Source of the DNA: Pseudobacteroides cellulosolvens ATCC 35603 = DSM 2933
GTDB taxonomy: Bacteria; Bacillota; Clostridia; Acetivibrionales; DSM-2933
Length of the DNA: 64,000 nucleotides
NCBI RefSeq assembly: GCF_001262605.1
Contig: NZ_LGTC01000001.1
Location: 2,337,501-2,401,500 of the forward strand
Reading direction: 5' to 3'
Each line of letters starts with the position of its first letter. Within the stretch, counting starts at the first letter, position 1. The notes under the pieces are model-generated. The model had not been told where the DNA came from. It did no database searches and worked only from the letters and a program-made list of their open reading frames with translations. This document shows, piece after piece, positions 13,401 to 28,400 of the stretch. The position numbers and the translations under genes were made by a program.

Positions 13401-16400
13401 ACTGTACCTGATATTGCTTCAATTTGATCATTTAAATCTTCAAGGTACTGAGCTAGCACTTCAACTGGATAATAAGAGGGATAACTATTTGAGTTATTAT
13501 ATCCTTTTATAATAGATATAGACTGATCAATCATCCTGTCTGTAACAGTTTTTAATGAAGCAATATCTTTTATTTCAGTTGTTGTCTTAAGCATCATACC
13601 CGGGCTTAAATCAAGGTTATCATCTTCAACATCTTCATATGGACTGTCAACATATAAATCGCTGTTAAGGTAATTTTCATATGATTCAAATATTCCGCTT
13701 TTGGTAAGTATTTCAAATTGTTGCTTTCCAAGAATTTCATATGCTACAAGCCTTATTCTTTCATATGTATTTCCTTTAGTGTTTTGAATTATAGGCTCTA
13801 ATTTGTCTATACCTATTAATCCTGATAACTTTTGTCGAACATCATCATCATTTCCAAATTTTACTTTCTTTAGAGAATCAAAAGTTTCCTTATTCCATGT
13901 TTTGTAATTATTTAAATTTTTAAGGGAAGTTCTTGAGTCTTGCTCTTTATCAATAAGACTACTTACTTCTTTTAGGTTAACATTGCAGGAATATAGTATT
14001 CTTTGTACATCCTCTCTATCAACCCAATTATCACCTTGTTTTACTTGATATTGAGTAACAATCTTAAGGTTTCTAGGCTTTTCGTCTATTATGCTTGTTG
14101 CAGTGTAACTTTCAAGCGGCCCTGCTACAGCTGGCGTACTTATGGTATCATAACTTCCAAACCCTATTGGTATTGATAAATTCATTGGAACACTATTATT
14201 TTTTCTTGGAGTATAGATCATCTTTAAAACAATTGACGAATTGTTACTAGCATCTGATTTACTACCTTTTTCATCATAATTTTCTATTGGTCCAAGAACT
14301 TTAAAACATAATTCCCTGTTGCTATCAAGGTAAAAAGGTTCAGTACCATAGACCCCTTTACCATATTGGATTTTTATAGGCTCCCCATCTCCTATTTCTA
14401 TCCTTTTTGGGTCTTTTAAATGATTAATCAAATTAGAATATGAACTTGAATACTTATCAAAATTCGTGACATTAGGTATTAGTACATGTTTTGCCTTTAA
14501 CTTTCTATCTCCAGGTTCATTAACATTCAGTCTTGTGTTAAGGTAGTTATAGTGGTCTAAGTCTGGGTGAGTGATTACCAGATACTCAAATTCATTTATA
14601 CTTTCTATTTCCTTGAATAATTTATTGATATTTTTTCGTGCTATTGTTTGGCTTGTTCCAGAGCCTGCATCAATAAGCATTTTTTTGCTCGTGTTGTTAA
14701 TTTCATCTATATCCGTTTCAATCAATATGCAATCACCATCTTTAACATCATACATAGTGACTTTTGCAACAGTCTTATTATTAGATTCATCGATTATTTT
14801 TGTTACAATCTTCCCGTTAAGCGATGTTGCATAGATATGATCACCATATTTCAAATCAGCACTTTTTGCTTTGTCCTCAAGCAAAACACCATATCCTGGT
14901 TCTGTAATACCTGCCAGCTTATTTGCTTCCTTTGTCACTTTATCCAGTTCGTTTATTACTCCTTCAAACCCCTTAATATCCTTTTCTCCATCAGGATATC
15001 CGGTGATTTCAGCTTGTTGAGCCTTATGATAATCTTTATCTCCTGGTGTTGACAGTAGTGCTTCTTTTGGCATTACACTATTTAAAAATGGCTGAGTTGA
15101 GGAAGTAGAGCTTCCATGATGTGATACCTTTAATATATCACTCTTTAATATTCCAGTACCACTAAACATCTTGTACATTAAATTTTCTTCTTTATCTTGC
15201 GAATCACCTTCGAAGAGTATTGAAACTTCCTTTAAGCCTTTTCTTTCTTCTTCCTCCTCTTTCTTCTCTTCTTTGTTAGTTTGCTCCAATTCAGTCTGTG
15301 TTTCAGTTTCAGGATGAGTAAGACTATACTCAGTCTCATTCTTCATAGCATCAATATTATTACAGTTTTTCTTATATTCGTTTGCTATATTAGTGATATC
15401 TTTTGCACAAGTATATAAACCTATAACACTTTGAATAGCCGTAATAATATTAGCTGTTGTTTCGAGAAAATTTGCCCCTGCTCTTTTTGTCTCCTCAAAA
15501 TTATCTACTTCCTCCTGAGGCCTAATTAAACCATCCTCGGCTTTTCTCTGGTTTTCCATAGTTATGTATAACTCATCTAAAAGAATGTCAATTTGTCCCA
15601 TTCTATTTCTCAAACTGGTTTCTATCTCTGATAACTTACTTTCTCCTACTTCCAGATCATGTAGATATTTTGTTATTAATCTCTCATTATAAGCGATTCT
15701 TTCATTGATTTCTGTAGCTGTATACATTGGCTTTTCAAGTGTTAATGTTCCGCCATCTGGTCTGCCATTACCTACTGGTCTTGAATTGCTATCATAATCA
15801 TAATTTCTCAGTTGCTCCTTGTATTCATTTATTAATTCTCTCGTTAAAGCTATTTCTTTATTTATATCACTTATACCTTGTTCATAATATCTCATCAGTG
15901 CAGTATCATCTTGTATTGACTTTTGTATATCAGTTATTTTCGCTTTCAACTTATTAGCCGTTTCATCGTGATACTCCTTAATTCTATAATTCAATTCTTC
16001 AAAGCTGTTGTTAAATTCATTAATTAATTGCGAAGTACCAAAAATCACCTGTCCCCAAGCTGCAAATTTATTTAATTTGTCAATGAACTTAGATAGCAAT
16101 CCAACTGATCTATTATTTGCAATTCCTTGAGCAATTTTTGAAGTATTAACTTTACCACTAGCTATCCTCTTAGTAGCAGATACAGCAATATCTTTCAAAC
16201 TTAAGTAAAGGCTAATGCTATTAAACATGATACCAAAACCATCATTTAAAATATCAAGAATTGCTGATAATTTTCTATTATCATCCAAATCATTTGCAAA
16301 CTCAAGTGCATCTGCAAAAGGTCTTGCCAAATCATTTTGTGTCTTATCCAAAAGATTTGACATGTTCTTTTTAAGTCTGCCAAGTTCTGATTCTATTTTG

Positions 16401-19400
16401 TTAAAATCACTACTATCAGTAACCTTATTAAACGCAAGCGGCGTCAGTACAACTTTTCCAGATGAACTTTCAGATATTACTCCAAAAGTTGTGCTTAATC
16501 CTATATCCACCGCTTTTGATGAGTAAATCTTATATTTACCAGAAACCGTAGCTCCAGGCAATATATCGCCAAACTCTAGGTATGACAAATCTGAAATCCA
16601 TGGACCATTTTCAACTTGCCCTGCAAGTATCTTTATACTTTCTGAGCTTCTTATTGTAGGAGGCATCAATTTTAATCCCTTAGCCTTACCTAATCCAGCA
16701 TTAGTAGCTTTTACAGTTATTTCAAAAATATTATCTGATAACCTTTTAGTCTCATAGCTTAGATAAATCTTTGCAGGTGGCTCTATCTCAACACCCTTTG
16801 GTTTTGTAAAGCCTGAATATGTTTTTCCGCCCTTATTAAAATTATACTTTATATAAACATACGTCTTGTCCATTTTGCTGGCTGTATCTTCATAATCCTC
16901 TGAAAGTGGCTTTCTCTGTATTTTAAAATTTATAACTTCTTTACCACCCGGTGCTACGGTATCAGCATATACAACAGCCCCTCCAGTTCCCGAACCTGAA
17001 ATATTAAATTTGTCATTTAATATTTTTCCACCTTCAGGTAACCTTCCTTCACTATCAAGCTCCATGTCTGTAACAATTAATTCTACCTCAGCATCTTCCA
17101 ATTCTTCGATAGGAGAAGGATTATACAATGTGAAGCTTGCATTTGAAACCTCATCAGCCAGTATAGCATCCTGATTAAAGTCGAAGCTTCCCAGAGCCTC
17201 ACCAGTTTCTTCAATCTGATTGTCAATTTTTGTACCAATCTTAGTCATGAAGTTATTACTAAACTCCATACGAGGATAAATTTCTCGTTCATCCTTTGAA
17301 TATCTTGCAGGTACAAATGCAGATGGCACTTTGGTATTCATTTCATCATAAGGGTTTCCATAATCTCCAAAGGTACTAACCGGTGTAAAATGAATCCTAA
17401 CAGGTACTGTAGTAGTTATTTCCTCCATCTCTCCAAGCCAGTTAACTACCTCACCTTTAATCCTTAATTCCATGTCATAATAAGTTCTCTTATTGCCAAT
17501 CTTAGATATTCTGTTATCCGGCATTTTTACAGTACCGTCTGAACCAGCTATTATCTTAATGGTATAAACTTTTGTTTTTGGCTCATAAACTTCCATCTGA
17601 ACCGACTTGGAATATGTATTAGCACTGGTAAACCAGCTATTAATCTTATCTTCTGTCATTCCTTCTGGTGCTGCAAATGTGTACACATCTTTATCTACAG
17701 TTGGCTCTAACGCTAAATCATCAAACAAACTCTTATCATCAATCCTAATCTTGAAATCTTTTACTTCATTGCTTGAAATATCTCCAAGGTTTATTGACTT
17801 AGTTGTATTTACCTTAGTCTGTCCAATATTTAAATATACTCCGGTTTCAGGCAGCTTTGTATCGATGTTAATAAGCTCCGCCTGCACATTATAAACCGAA
17901 CCAAATACTGACGGATTTTTTACTGAAACAAATTGGAATGTGTTTAATAACATATCTGAATAATACAACTCATAACCAGGAAAATCTGTAACAAGGCTTG
18001 GATTTTTATAATCAAAATTAAGCCTGTTATCCATTATTATGTTGGGTTCTAACCCTTTATTTGTATCAGTCTCCTTTACGTCTTCGATTGTTTCCATGTT
18101 CCAATCAAGCATAAATGGCATCATTTCCATAATATGCTTTTGCGGAATCATATCAATTACTGCTGGCACATCTATACTTTTTTCTAGCGGTTTGAATCCG
18201 TTTGCTTCTGCATGGAGTGTATATACTCCTTGAGGTATATTCTCAAATTTGAAAGTTGATTTTTCAAGCTTAGATCCTTCATAGACAGAAGACTTTTCAG
18301 GAATATTACCTTCATTTGCCATAGGCCCTATAAGTTGTAGTTTTACATCTTTAACTGGAATTGAATCCTCATCTACAAGCTGGATAAGCACAGTACCTAC
18401 TTTAGAATATCCAACATTTATACTTATTGGTACTTTATACTCTCCTGCATTTGAAGTTATATTTATATAATCATCATACTGTCCAGGACGAACATACTCA
18501 TTAGGCATGATATTTACAAAGATCGTAGCCCTTGCATTTGAAGCTTTAAATGATTTTACCTTGCTTATAGGCTCAACCAAATCAGTCCCAGTCAGAGTTA
18601 AATAAACCCAAGGTAGCTTTGATGGTGGATTAACCTTTATATCTTTTATTGGTGTATTTCCTGCATTCATTATATTGATAAATTGTGTAGCCTCTTCTCC
18701 AGGCCTTACAGATGTTATTATTTGAGTTTTACTTTGGCCTGTTTCTTCTTCACTTGTAAATTGGCCATTAACATTAATTCTATATTCAGCTTTAGCTTCA
18801 CTAATATTGACTTTTATACTTGACTCTGAATAATAGCCTTCTTTAGTTCCCACCTTGAATCTGATATACTTACCATTAAATGATGCATTTTGTGGAATGT
18901 GTACCTTAACTTTAAAGTCTGCTGATTGTCCTGCAGCCAAGAAAGTTGGTACAGTTCCTACATACTCTACCGTATACCCCTCTGTGTTTGATCCAAGTAG
19001 CTTTGAAACATTAATATCATTAGCATCAATCGTTCCTACATTTATTAGATTTACAGAAAGCTCTAAATCATTACCAGCTACTGAGTATACAGATTTGGTA
19101 ATAGACAATACCACACCTTCTACATAAAACACAGTAGATTCACTCTTCTTTGTTGCACCATTGACAACTGCAGTAGATGTTACACTGTAAGAACCGCCAC
19201 AATAGCTCGGTAATTTAAGTTCAGCAGTGTATGTACCGTTTGTACCAGTTTTTGCTTCTAATTTCCATTCCTCTTCTCCTACAATAGAAATCTTCACAGC
19301 AGCACTTTCAATTGGTGTTACACCATCACCCTTTGTTACCTTGCCTGTTATAATAATAGGTTGACCTACATCATAAGTTTGTTTGCTGCAAGCTACATTT

Positions 19401-22400
19401 ATTTTATAATCATCAATTACAGTAAATTGTTTATAAACAGACTTGCTTACACTTAACTGTTCAGCTTTAAAGAATACCGTGAAACTTCCTTTTGGTAAAT
19501 TGAGATTTTCTGGTGTTACACCTTTTATTGTGTACTTTCCATCTTCCAAAGTATAGCTCATCTGCTTTATGCATACAGAATTTCCAACTGGCATGCCTTG
19601 ATCATCTACATTACCGTTGTAGATATAAACTGCTGCTGTAACACTATCTTTAGGCTCAAGCTGCATCCATGGAGCATCTGTAGAATTAATCTTTAATCCT
19701 AAATTCATTGCTTCTTTTAAAGTATAAACAGGTTTAATCTCTGGAGTCAAATTCAATTCTGCTTTTACTTTAAAGTCAGATTGCAACTTTGAATGACTGC
19801 GATCTCTTAAATATAACGCATTTTTAGAGTCAGCATAAACTGTCTGGTGGTATATATTTGTAGGTGTATAATTTGCATTCCAAACAATACTTTCAGTTAT
19901 TACCTGACCAGGTGCCATTCCTCCCTTAACCTCAAATTTACCTGCCAGCTTGTCATTAACATACAAGCTATTTTCGAATGGTTTATTTACAGCTGCATCC
20001 CCGATATTTTTAATTGTTATTTTTGAAGTAATCACATCTCCAAAAGATGGAACCTCATTATCCGAACTATTTTCTATGCTTACTACCTCTATATCTGGTA
20101 AACATACTTTAAGAGTCTGATTTAACAAATATTCACTGGTATTATTATCTTCACCGTTTATGGACATACTTGCTGCATTTCCATCTTGAATAATCTGACT
20201 TTCTGAGTTTTCAAGCATAAACGCGTATTCTTTAAGTTCCTTATCCGGCCCTGATACTTCAGGAATATCACATCCTTCATCAGCTACAACCTTAATTTTT
20301 TGTATACCTTCTATTGGTTTGTCCCAAGATACCGATACATTGGCTCTATTAGCCTTTTCTAATGTTTTTATTTTTCCACAGCCTATATAGCGGTCGTCTG
20401 CATAAAAGCTTATCTTAAACTCCTTATTAATATCCGCATAGCCGTTATTTACAATTGTAGCACTTAACACAATTGGTTGTCCTGATGCAATAAGGTTCAT
20501 ATCAGAAGGCACTTTTATTGATTCTACTGCAATGTCTGGATATAAAATATTTAAATCTCCTGTTGAAACCTCACATGCATTATCTTCTTCATTAGTCTCA
20601 GCTATATGGGATAAAGGCCCATCCGCGACAACTTTAATCTTATGAACACCTTTACCTTTTACTTTCCAATCAAAATATACCTCTGTTGAATTACCAACTA
20701 AAAGATTAGCTACTTCTTTTGATTCAATAAACTCTCCATCAGCATATAGTGCAACACTAAAATTGTCAGCTGATTTTGTACCATTATTTTTTATGTTAGC
20801 TTTAACATTAACTGATTGGTTCCAGCCCATATATCTGCCTGTACAATCTAGTCGAACATCAGTTGTTACAAAATTCGGGAAGTTTGTTTCGCCAATTCCC
20901 AAAATCATACTCTTGCTATTGTTATCAAAATCAGCCTCGTCTACAGAATGTCCCATATCATTTGCAGCAACTGTAAGTGTATGGCCTCCGCTCTGACAAA
21001 CCCATTCAAAAGTTACATTTTTTGATGTATGGGGAGTAATATAATCTGTAACTCTAATAAAGTTCTGATACTTTTCATCAACATAGAAGCATACCAAAAA
21101 TGGGTTCTTCGTCGAAGCATCCTTTTGGTTGTATACAGAAGCAGTAACAGTTATCTTTTCACCAGGTAATGGATTCTCTTTGCTTAATTTTAATCCGCTA
21201 ATTACTAGGTCAGGCCTTGTTTCCCTGACTTCGATAACCACTGTATCACTAGAAGTTGAATTATTGCTATCTATAGCAGTTAACTTAACCTGGTATGTTC
21301 CCGAATCTTTGTAAATATGGTTAGGTGTTACACCATGACCCGACTCTCCATCTCCAAATTCCCATATTAGATTCTGTATATATCCATCCCTGTCATATGA
21401 CTTAGAGCCATCAAAATGAGCAGGCTTCATCACATCAACCTTGAAAGATGGCCCTGCATCAGCTTCTGGAATATAATTGACCTTTAGAGGTGCCTCAAGT
21501 CTGGAGTTCTTTCCATCACTTCCGCTTATCTTTGCAATTATCTTATAGGTACCGCCTAGTTTGGGTGTCCATTCTTTATAAACAAACTTTGAACAAAGAG
21601 GATCAATATTTGCAAAAGCAGTTTCACCTATTCTTTCTTCAGTCAAACCACCATTTCTTAAAGCAAAGAATTCCACTTTGCCGCTTTCTCTAACCATTCC
21701 TGTATTTATTACTTTTACCCTTAACTTTGTTGTATTTGAGTCGCTAAGAACATAGCCATCCTTCAATTCATCAGGGTAATGTCCAATATCGTAATAAACA
21801 TCATACTTTTTAGGATCTCCTTCAGGCTGCCATTGATAAGCAATTTGTGAGTAACCTAAGTCACTTAGCTCAGCACCTGATGTAAAATCAACACTGTATG
21901 TAGCTTTTACATACTTTCCACCAATAACTGGTATTTCATCAATTATATATATATTCCCATAACTCTTCCAACTGTTGTATCCGCTTAAGGCAGCATCTGA
22001 CTGTCCATATACCGATCTGGTAACAGAATGGATACTCCAAAGTGAATTAGGATCTTTAAGCATCAGAACCTGATAACGTGGAGCCCCTTCACTCGAAGGA
22101 TCTTCTTCCGGAGTCGGCACATCAAGCTTTAATATTGGACTTATTTCGTCTGGCTGTTTAATTACATGTAAATCCTTTGGTACATAAATCGGAAGCCTCA
22201 TTCCGGTTTTTAAGTTCAGCAGATAACTTGGAATACCATTCTCCTTGGCATCAATTAATGCCATACTGTTCTCGTCAGTGACACCTTCATATGTATTTAC
22301 AACGTTATCCTTTCCGATAATTTCAGTTGTGACTTCAATGATTAATGGATTAAGTTTCACACCTTTATAGTCCTGATGATTAAGGGTTGCTTTAAAATCA

Positions 22401-25400
22401 ATAAATTTACCTTCTAAAGGCTCTTCATCTTCACGTTCCTCATTCATAACCCATTTAACAATCCAGTATCCTGAGACCTTACTATGTGGTTCTATATTAC
22501 CCAATGTCAATTTAAAGGTATTATCCTTTTTACTCCCAAAGGAAGTACCAACTATTTCAAACCCCTTAACCAATTCAGATTGTGTTGCAGACACATTAAG
22601 CTGACCTGATTCAATTGTAAGATTATTTGCAGTACCATCACCAATATTTTCTGCAATTACTCCAAGTCTGAAAGGTTGATTTGCTTTAATCTTCCCAGGA
22701 ATGTAGTAACTTAGCTTAATTTTAGGCTGTGGTAAAATCTGTATTGGCTCTCCCTTTGTCTGAGTCTCAATGTAAACACCATTTAGGAAGTAGGATATTA
22801 CAGCTTTTGCATAGTAGGTTTTTCCTGCTTTATCTGTACCACCTAATCCATCGCCAGGTATTATTTGCCATTTTGCAGTCATACTCTTACCAGAAGCAAG
22901 TGAACTGCTGCCATCAGTAGAGCTCATACCGCTTAACTCAATAGGGACAAGATAGTTTTTATTTGTTACATCCTTACCGTCCTCGTCAGTTACAACTACC
23001 CTGACAGACATGTTTTGAAGGGATTGTGCCATATAACCATTACTTACCTTGAGGGTAGCATCAAAAGCTTGTCTTTCTAATGAGGCAGTTTGGTTTAATT
23101 TCAGAGTAATTACTTCATTAGATCCTGCATTACTCTTAGGTATTCCTCCACCGCCTCCAAAAAGATCCATCTCGCCAGATAAATCGCCGTCTCCCTCGGG
23201 CATGCTAATGTCTTCTTTTACTTCACTACCATTTGGCAATTTTACAGTCGTCTTAACAACAGTATCACTTGGATTATAAAAAGGAATTACACCTGTTACT
23301 TCTGCTGGTGGATCCATTGGTAATCCAGTATCATCATCATATTTAACAAAATTTCCATGAAGTATTAATCCATTTAGTGGGATCTTAGTGCCAGGCTTAA
23401 CACCTGGTTTTAGATTATATGCTCCTGGTTGGATCAAAAGTTTAACCTTAGCAGTGCCATGAGCAGGCAATTCTCCTATATATCCTCCACCTACAATGCT
23501 TATACCTGTGTCTGTAGCGTTTTCTCTTGTTATGCTTGCAACAACATCAGTAATATTTATTAGTCCAGTATTTACAATAGTTGCTTCCGCGTACATAGGT
23601 CCTGTAACCTGCTTTGGTATTGTTACCCATGGTATAACAGAACATATTTCAGGGTCGGGAATGTTTGGTACAAAAGTAAGTTCCATTGTAATATCATATT
23701 TGTCCACTATTGTAGTAGGTTTAACTATCCATTGAATATTTATTGGTTCACTTGTCAAAGTAATATTTACAACTGCAGCATCTGTGTTTGGCATTACATT
23801 CGTAGTGCCTGTAATACTCCTCCGACCGCTAGCACTTACATAATATGTATATTCTCCCAAAGGTTTATCACTAAAAGCAACTACACCTTCATTATTGGTT
23901 TTTCCAATAAAGTTGCTGTAGTAAGTTATTGTCTCGTCTCCCTTTTGTTGAACAAGTGGTAACTTACCTATTATAGTTACTTCTGCATCTCTTACCTTGG
24001 CACCTGCGTTATCCATTACCAGGAATGAAATAGAACCTGTGTTGCTGGAACATACTTCCGCACCTACTGTTAGGATTGTACTGTATTTACCGTCTGTAAT
24101 TCGTAGTTCATCCTGATATTGTCCTAATGGAGTACCTTCTAGTGGAGCTAATTCTAACTCAAAGGTTGTAGATTCTCCGGGAACAAGCTTATCTTTTCCA
24201 AGGTTTATTGCCTTGATCCAGTTTATCCTGGAAAGACCTTCCAACCTAATATCGGACATAGTCCCAAGGCCTTTATTTGTCAATGTAATTAGTTTTGTCA
24301 TACTGTTCCCAGGATTAATTCCTACCTTTACAAATTTAGGATCTGTAACTGGCTGTGGAATTGCTGGTCTTAAATTAAGCTTGATATGTGAAACTGCATT
24401 AGCAACCTTGCCTGAACTGCTAAATTTCACATCAAACTCTGCTGTATCTTCAGCATCTAGTGGTGCACTGAAGTTTACAACAACTGTAGATGACTGACCT
24501 GGTCCTAAAGTTGATTTAAGTGTTGATGAATCAATAACAGCTTTAACTTTTGTATTTTGATTTAATGGCACAATTATCGCACTAATGCCTGTTAATATGT
24601 TATCACCACTGTCTGCGGCATTTTTCACTGTAATAACTTTTGAGAATATTGAGTTTTTAGATGCAGTTAAATTAATACTTGATGGAGTAGCTGCAAGACC
24701 AAGAACGTTAAAATCGGTTTTTGCCATGCTTCCAAAAAGACTCTTGTACGGGCTCACATTAACATGCCATAACCCCGCTTGACCCATTCCAGGTGTAAAC
24801 TCATATTGGAAGTGTCCATTAGCATCTGTTTTTAATGGGACAAGAATTTCTTCCTTCCATGGCTTAAGAGGGTCGCCTGTTTCAGGTTCAAGTTGTAAAT
24901 CTAAAAGTATACTGGATCTAGCAAATGGAGTATTATTGACATCTTTTAATCTGAAATCACCCGTTATTACGACCTTGTTCCAAAGCTGATATATCTCCCT
25001 ATCGGTATCAACATTAGCGTTTATATCCTGAACTATACAAATATTACAAGTTTCTGAAACTGTCTGATATTTATCACCTGCAGATAATTTCAAAATATAA
25101 TTTCCTGTACCAATGGTATTTATTGGTATCTGACCACTAAAAGTTCCAGAGGCCCTATTAAAGCCGATCGCACCTTTTACTATGGATGCTTCACCCTTAG
25201 ATATCTCATAGGATGCAGTAATATCGCTTTCGGGTCCTAAAAGCTTGGTGCTGCTTGCTTTCTTAACAGCAGCACTTACAGGAATATAACCTTTTGTACT
25301 AGAAAACATTACCGCCAAAGTTGTATCATCCTGATCTTCTTTCGAAGGATGGAAATCTGCTATTAATGTATCTGCAATGGTAAATTTATTAGACCATACA

Positions 25401-28400
25401 CGATTTGTTAAATCCAGAGCTTCGTCTTTTATTTCATTTTTAGGATCGATAACTATCTTGAATGTCCGTTGTCCTACACCATTAACTTTATATGAAATTG
25501 GAAGATGAACAGTACTGTTACCTCTTAAACCTTCAAGGGTTTTACTTGCTACTTGCTTATCATCCATAAGTAATACAACATTAAAGCTCTTAAATATTGA
25601 TGCAACACTTGAATTACTTACAGCCACATCAAATACAACATCATCACCAAATTTCATATCTACCTTTGATAATGTTACATTAGATACCTTTAATTCAGGA
25701 TAGATAACCTTAATACTGTCGGTTTCCTTTTCTACGAAAACATCATAAATACTATCAGTTACAGATCGTTCTCTATCAGTTATAACTTTAACATTATGCT
25801 TACCTGGCTGAACCTGCCACCTTGCTCTAACTTCAAACTCTTCTCCAATTGACAATTTATCTATTGTAATTGTCTTAATAACGCTGTTATCCACCAGGTA
25901 TTCTACCTTAAAAGGATGTGTTATACCTACATTACCCTTATTCCTTACCTTTGATGTAAACATAAATGACATTCCCTCAGCAAGGGTTGTTTCCTTTGGC
26001 AGCCAATCAAGGCCTGTAATTTCCAATTCGGGATATATAACATTAAATGCAGGAGTTGTAATAGATAATTGGTTATCATCCCTGTTCTTTTCAATTAATG
26101 TTGGCACAGGATCATCAGCCTTAACCGAAATCAGGTGACTCCCAGACATAGGTTTAGCAATAAATGTCACGGTCTGGCTGGCTCCTGGAGCTAGTAAACT
26201 AATATTCTGTTTTGCAATCCATTTTCCATCTACATATAAGGAAACAAAAAACATTTCCGCATTTGCATTTCCGTTATTCTTAATTAATGCAGAGTATTTA
26301 AATGGATCTTCACTTTTTAATTGAACTGTATTCACAGGGTCAATCGTGATCCCTTCAACTTTAACATCTGGGAAATTAACCTGCAGAGTTGTCATAGCTT
26401 TTGTCAGGCTATTATTTGTTTTATTTATTTCTTTTAGATTATCAAGCAAGTCATTTGCTACAGCTTTAACTATGTGTATGCCTGGCGTTGCTACCCATGT
26501 GAAGGTTACTTCTTTAATCCCACCTACCGGTATGCTGTCTGCAACTCTAGTATAGCCTACATATTTGTTATCAATATAGAAGCCAACTAAAAATCCTAAA
26601 CTGCTGTTTCCTTTACCTGTATTTTTAACTAAAGCTTTTATATTTACAGCATCCTTCTCTGTTGGATTTTCAGGAGACCAAACTATATCGCTTACGATTA
26701 GATCCGGTCTGTTATCATATACATTTACAGTTACTGATGCCTTTGTCTCCGCTTTGCTGTTATCGATTGTTTTTAATGATATACTATAATTACCTGGTGT
26801 CTGGAAAATATGAGTTATTTCTGCTCCCTCTTTTTTAGTTCCATCACCTAAATCCCATTGATAAGCTGCTATATTTCCGTCCGAATCCCCTGACGCCTTT
26901 CCACTTAATATAAAAGTATCTCCTGACGGTATTATAGTATTCGTTGTGCTTATTATAGCTGTTGGTGCTTTATTTATTACACTTACTATGTACTTTTCAT
27001 TATTTGCTGTAGTATCTTCTTTCGATTGATCTGTAGTCCGTACAACAACCTTCAAATTCAAATTATTGGGTATATCTAATGGAGGTATCCAAGAAATAGC
27101 AGCATTAGAGCTTCCCAATCCAGTAACCTGAATATTTGCTGTTCCTATGCTTTTGAAACTTCCACCCTGTTCCATAAAGAAATCAACCGTACCAGATGCC
27201 TTACCTACATTAATATTATTAACTGTTGCAGTAATTGTAAGACCATGACTATATGTAGGTATCTCAGGAGTTAACTTTATACTTGATAATGATAAATCAC
27301 TTATCCATGTTGGAGCTTTTGAAGCTAAAGTGCATTGTTCGCTTATATTCCCAGCAATATCAACTGCTTTAACTATGAAGTAATATGTCTTTTCATTGGT
27401 AAGGCCACTAACTTTATATGATAGTCCACTAGTTGTTCCCACCTTAACATATCCAGTATCATTTTTGTCTGACACATAGATTTCATATTCATCTACATCA
27501 TCCGAAATGCTTTTTACCCAATTTAAAATAATCTCTCCACCACATTTAGTATCAGTAGCCGTAAGAGAAAGAGGAGCATTTGGTGCAAACTTATCTAGAA
27601 TATATCTTTTAACTAATTGGTTTTTTATATTACCTTTATTTATAGCTGTTACCCTTACTGCATATGTACCGCTAACCAATGCTGATGCATTCCAAGTGAA
27701 GCTGGATAGAAAACCTTCTTGACTCCAATTGGTATTAACAGGCGTTTTACCGTCTATCATTTGATCAATTATTTCGTCGTAATTATCCCCTTTAAAAACT
27801 GGATTCAAATCATTTCCAATCAGGTTCCATGTTTCGCTACCTGTTAGTATACTATCTGGGTCTACACCAAGGTAAGCATATTCATATTGAAGTGTTACGC
27901 CAACTTCATCACCAACAAGTGTCTGTAGATTTAATTGACCATTTGTTTTGGATAATTCACCAGGTTTCATTGCAATAATATTTGGGCTGGATGTTTCTTG
28001 TAGGGATTTATACTTAAGAGTTTCAGAAATAGGATTATCAGATGAATAATCTTTAGTATAATCACTTACAAGTCCAAGATCATTAACACAAGCCAGTCTG
28101 TAATAATATTCTTTCTGTGGATCCACCATTGAATCTATATACATGTTTGCTGATGTCTTAGCTAAAACAGTAGTCCATGTTCCGCTCTTTCCTTCTTTTC
28201 TTTGAATGGTATAGTGATCGAAATCAGCTCTTTCTACTGGATTCCAGCTTAATATCAATTTCCATTCATCAGCATCAACTCTTAATCCCGAGGGAGCTTT
28301 TGGCGGATTATTGGCAATTGTATATAGATGTACTTTTTCTCCAACATTTCCTGAATTATCTGAAGCAGTAACCTTCACTTCATAATTACCATCAGGATAA

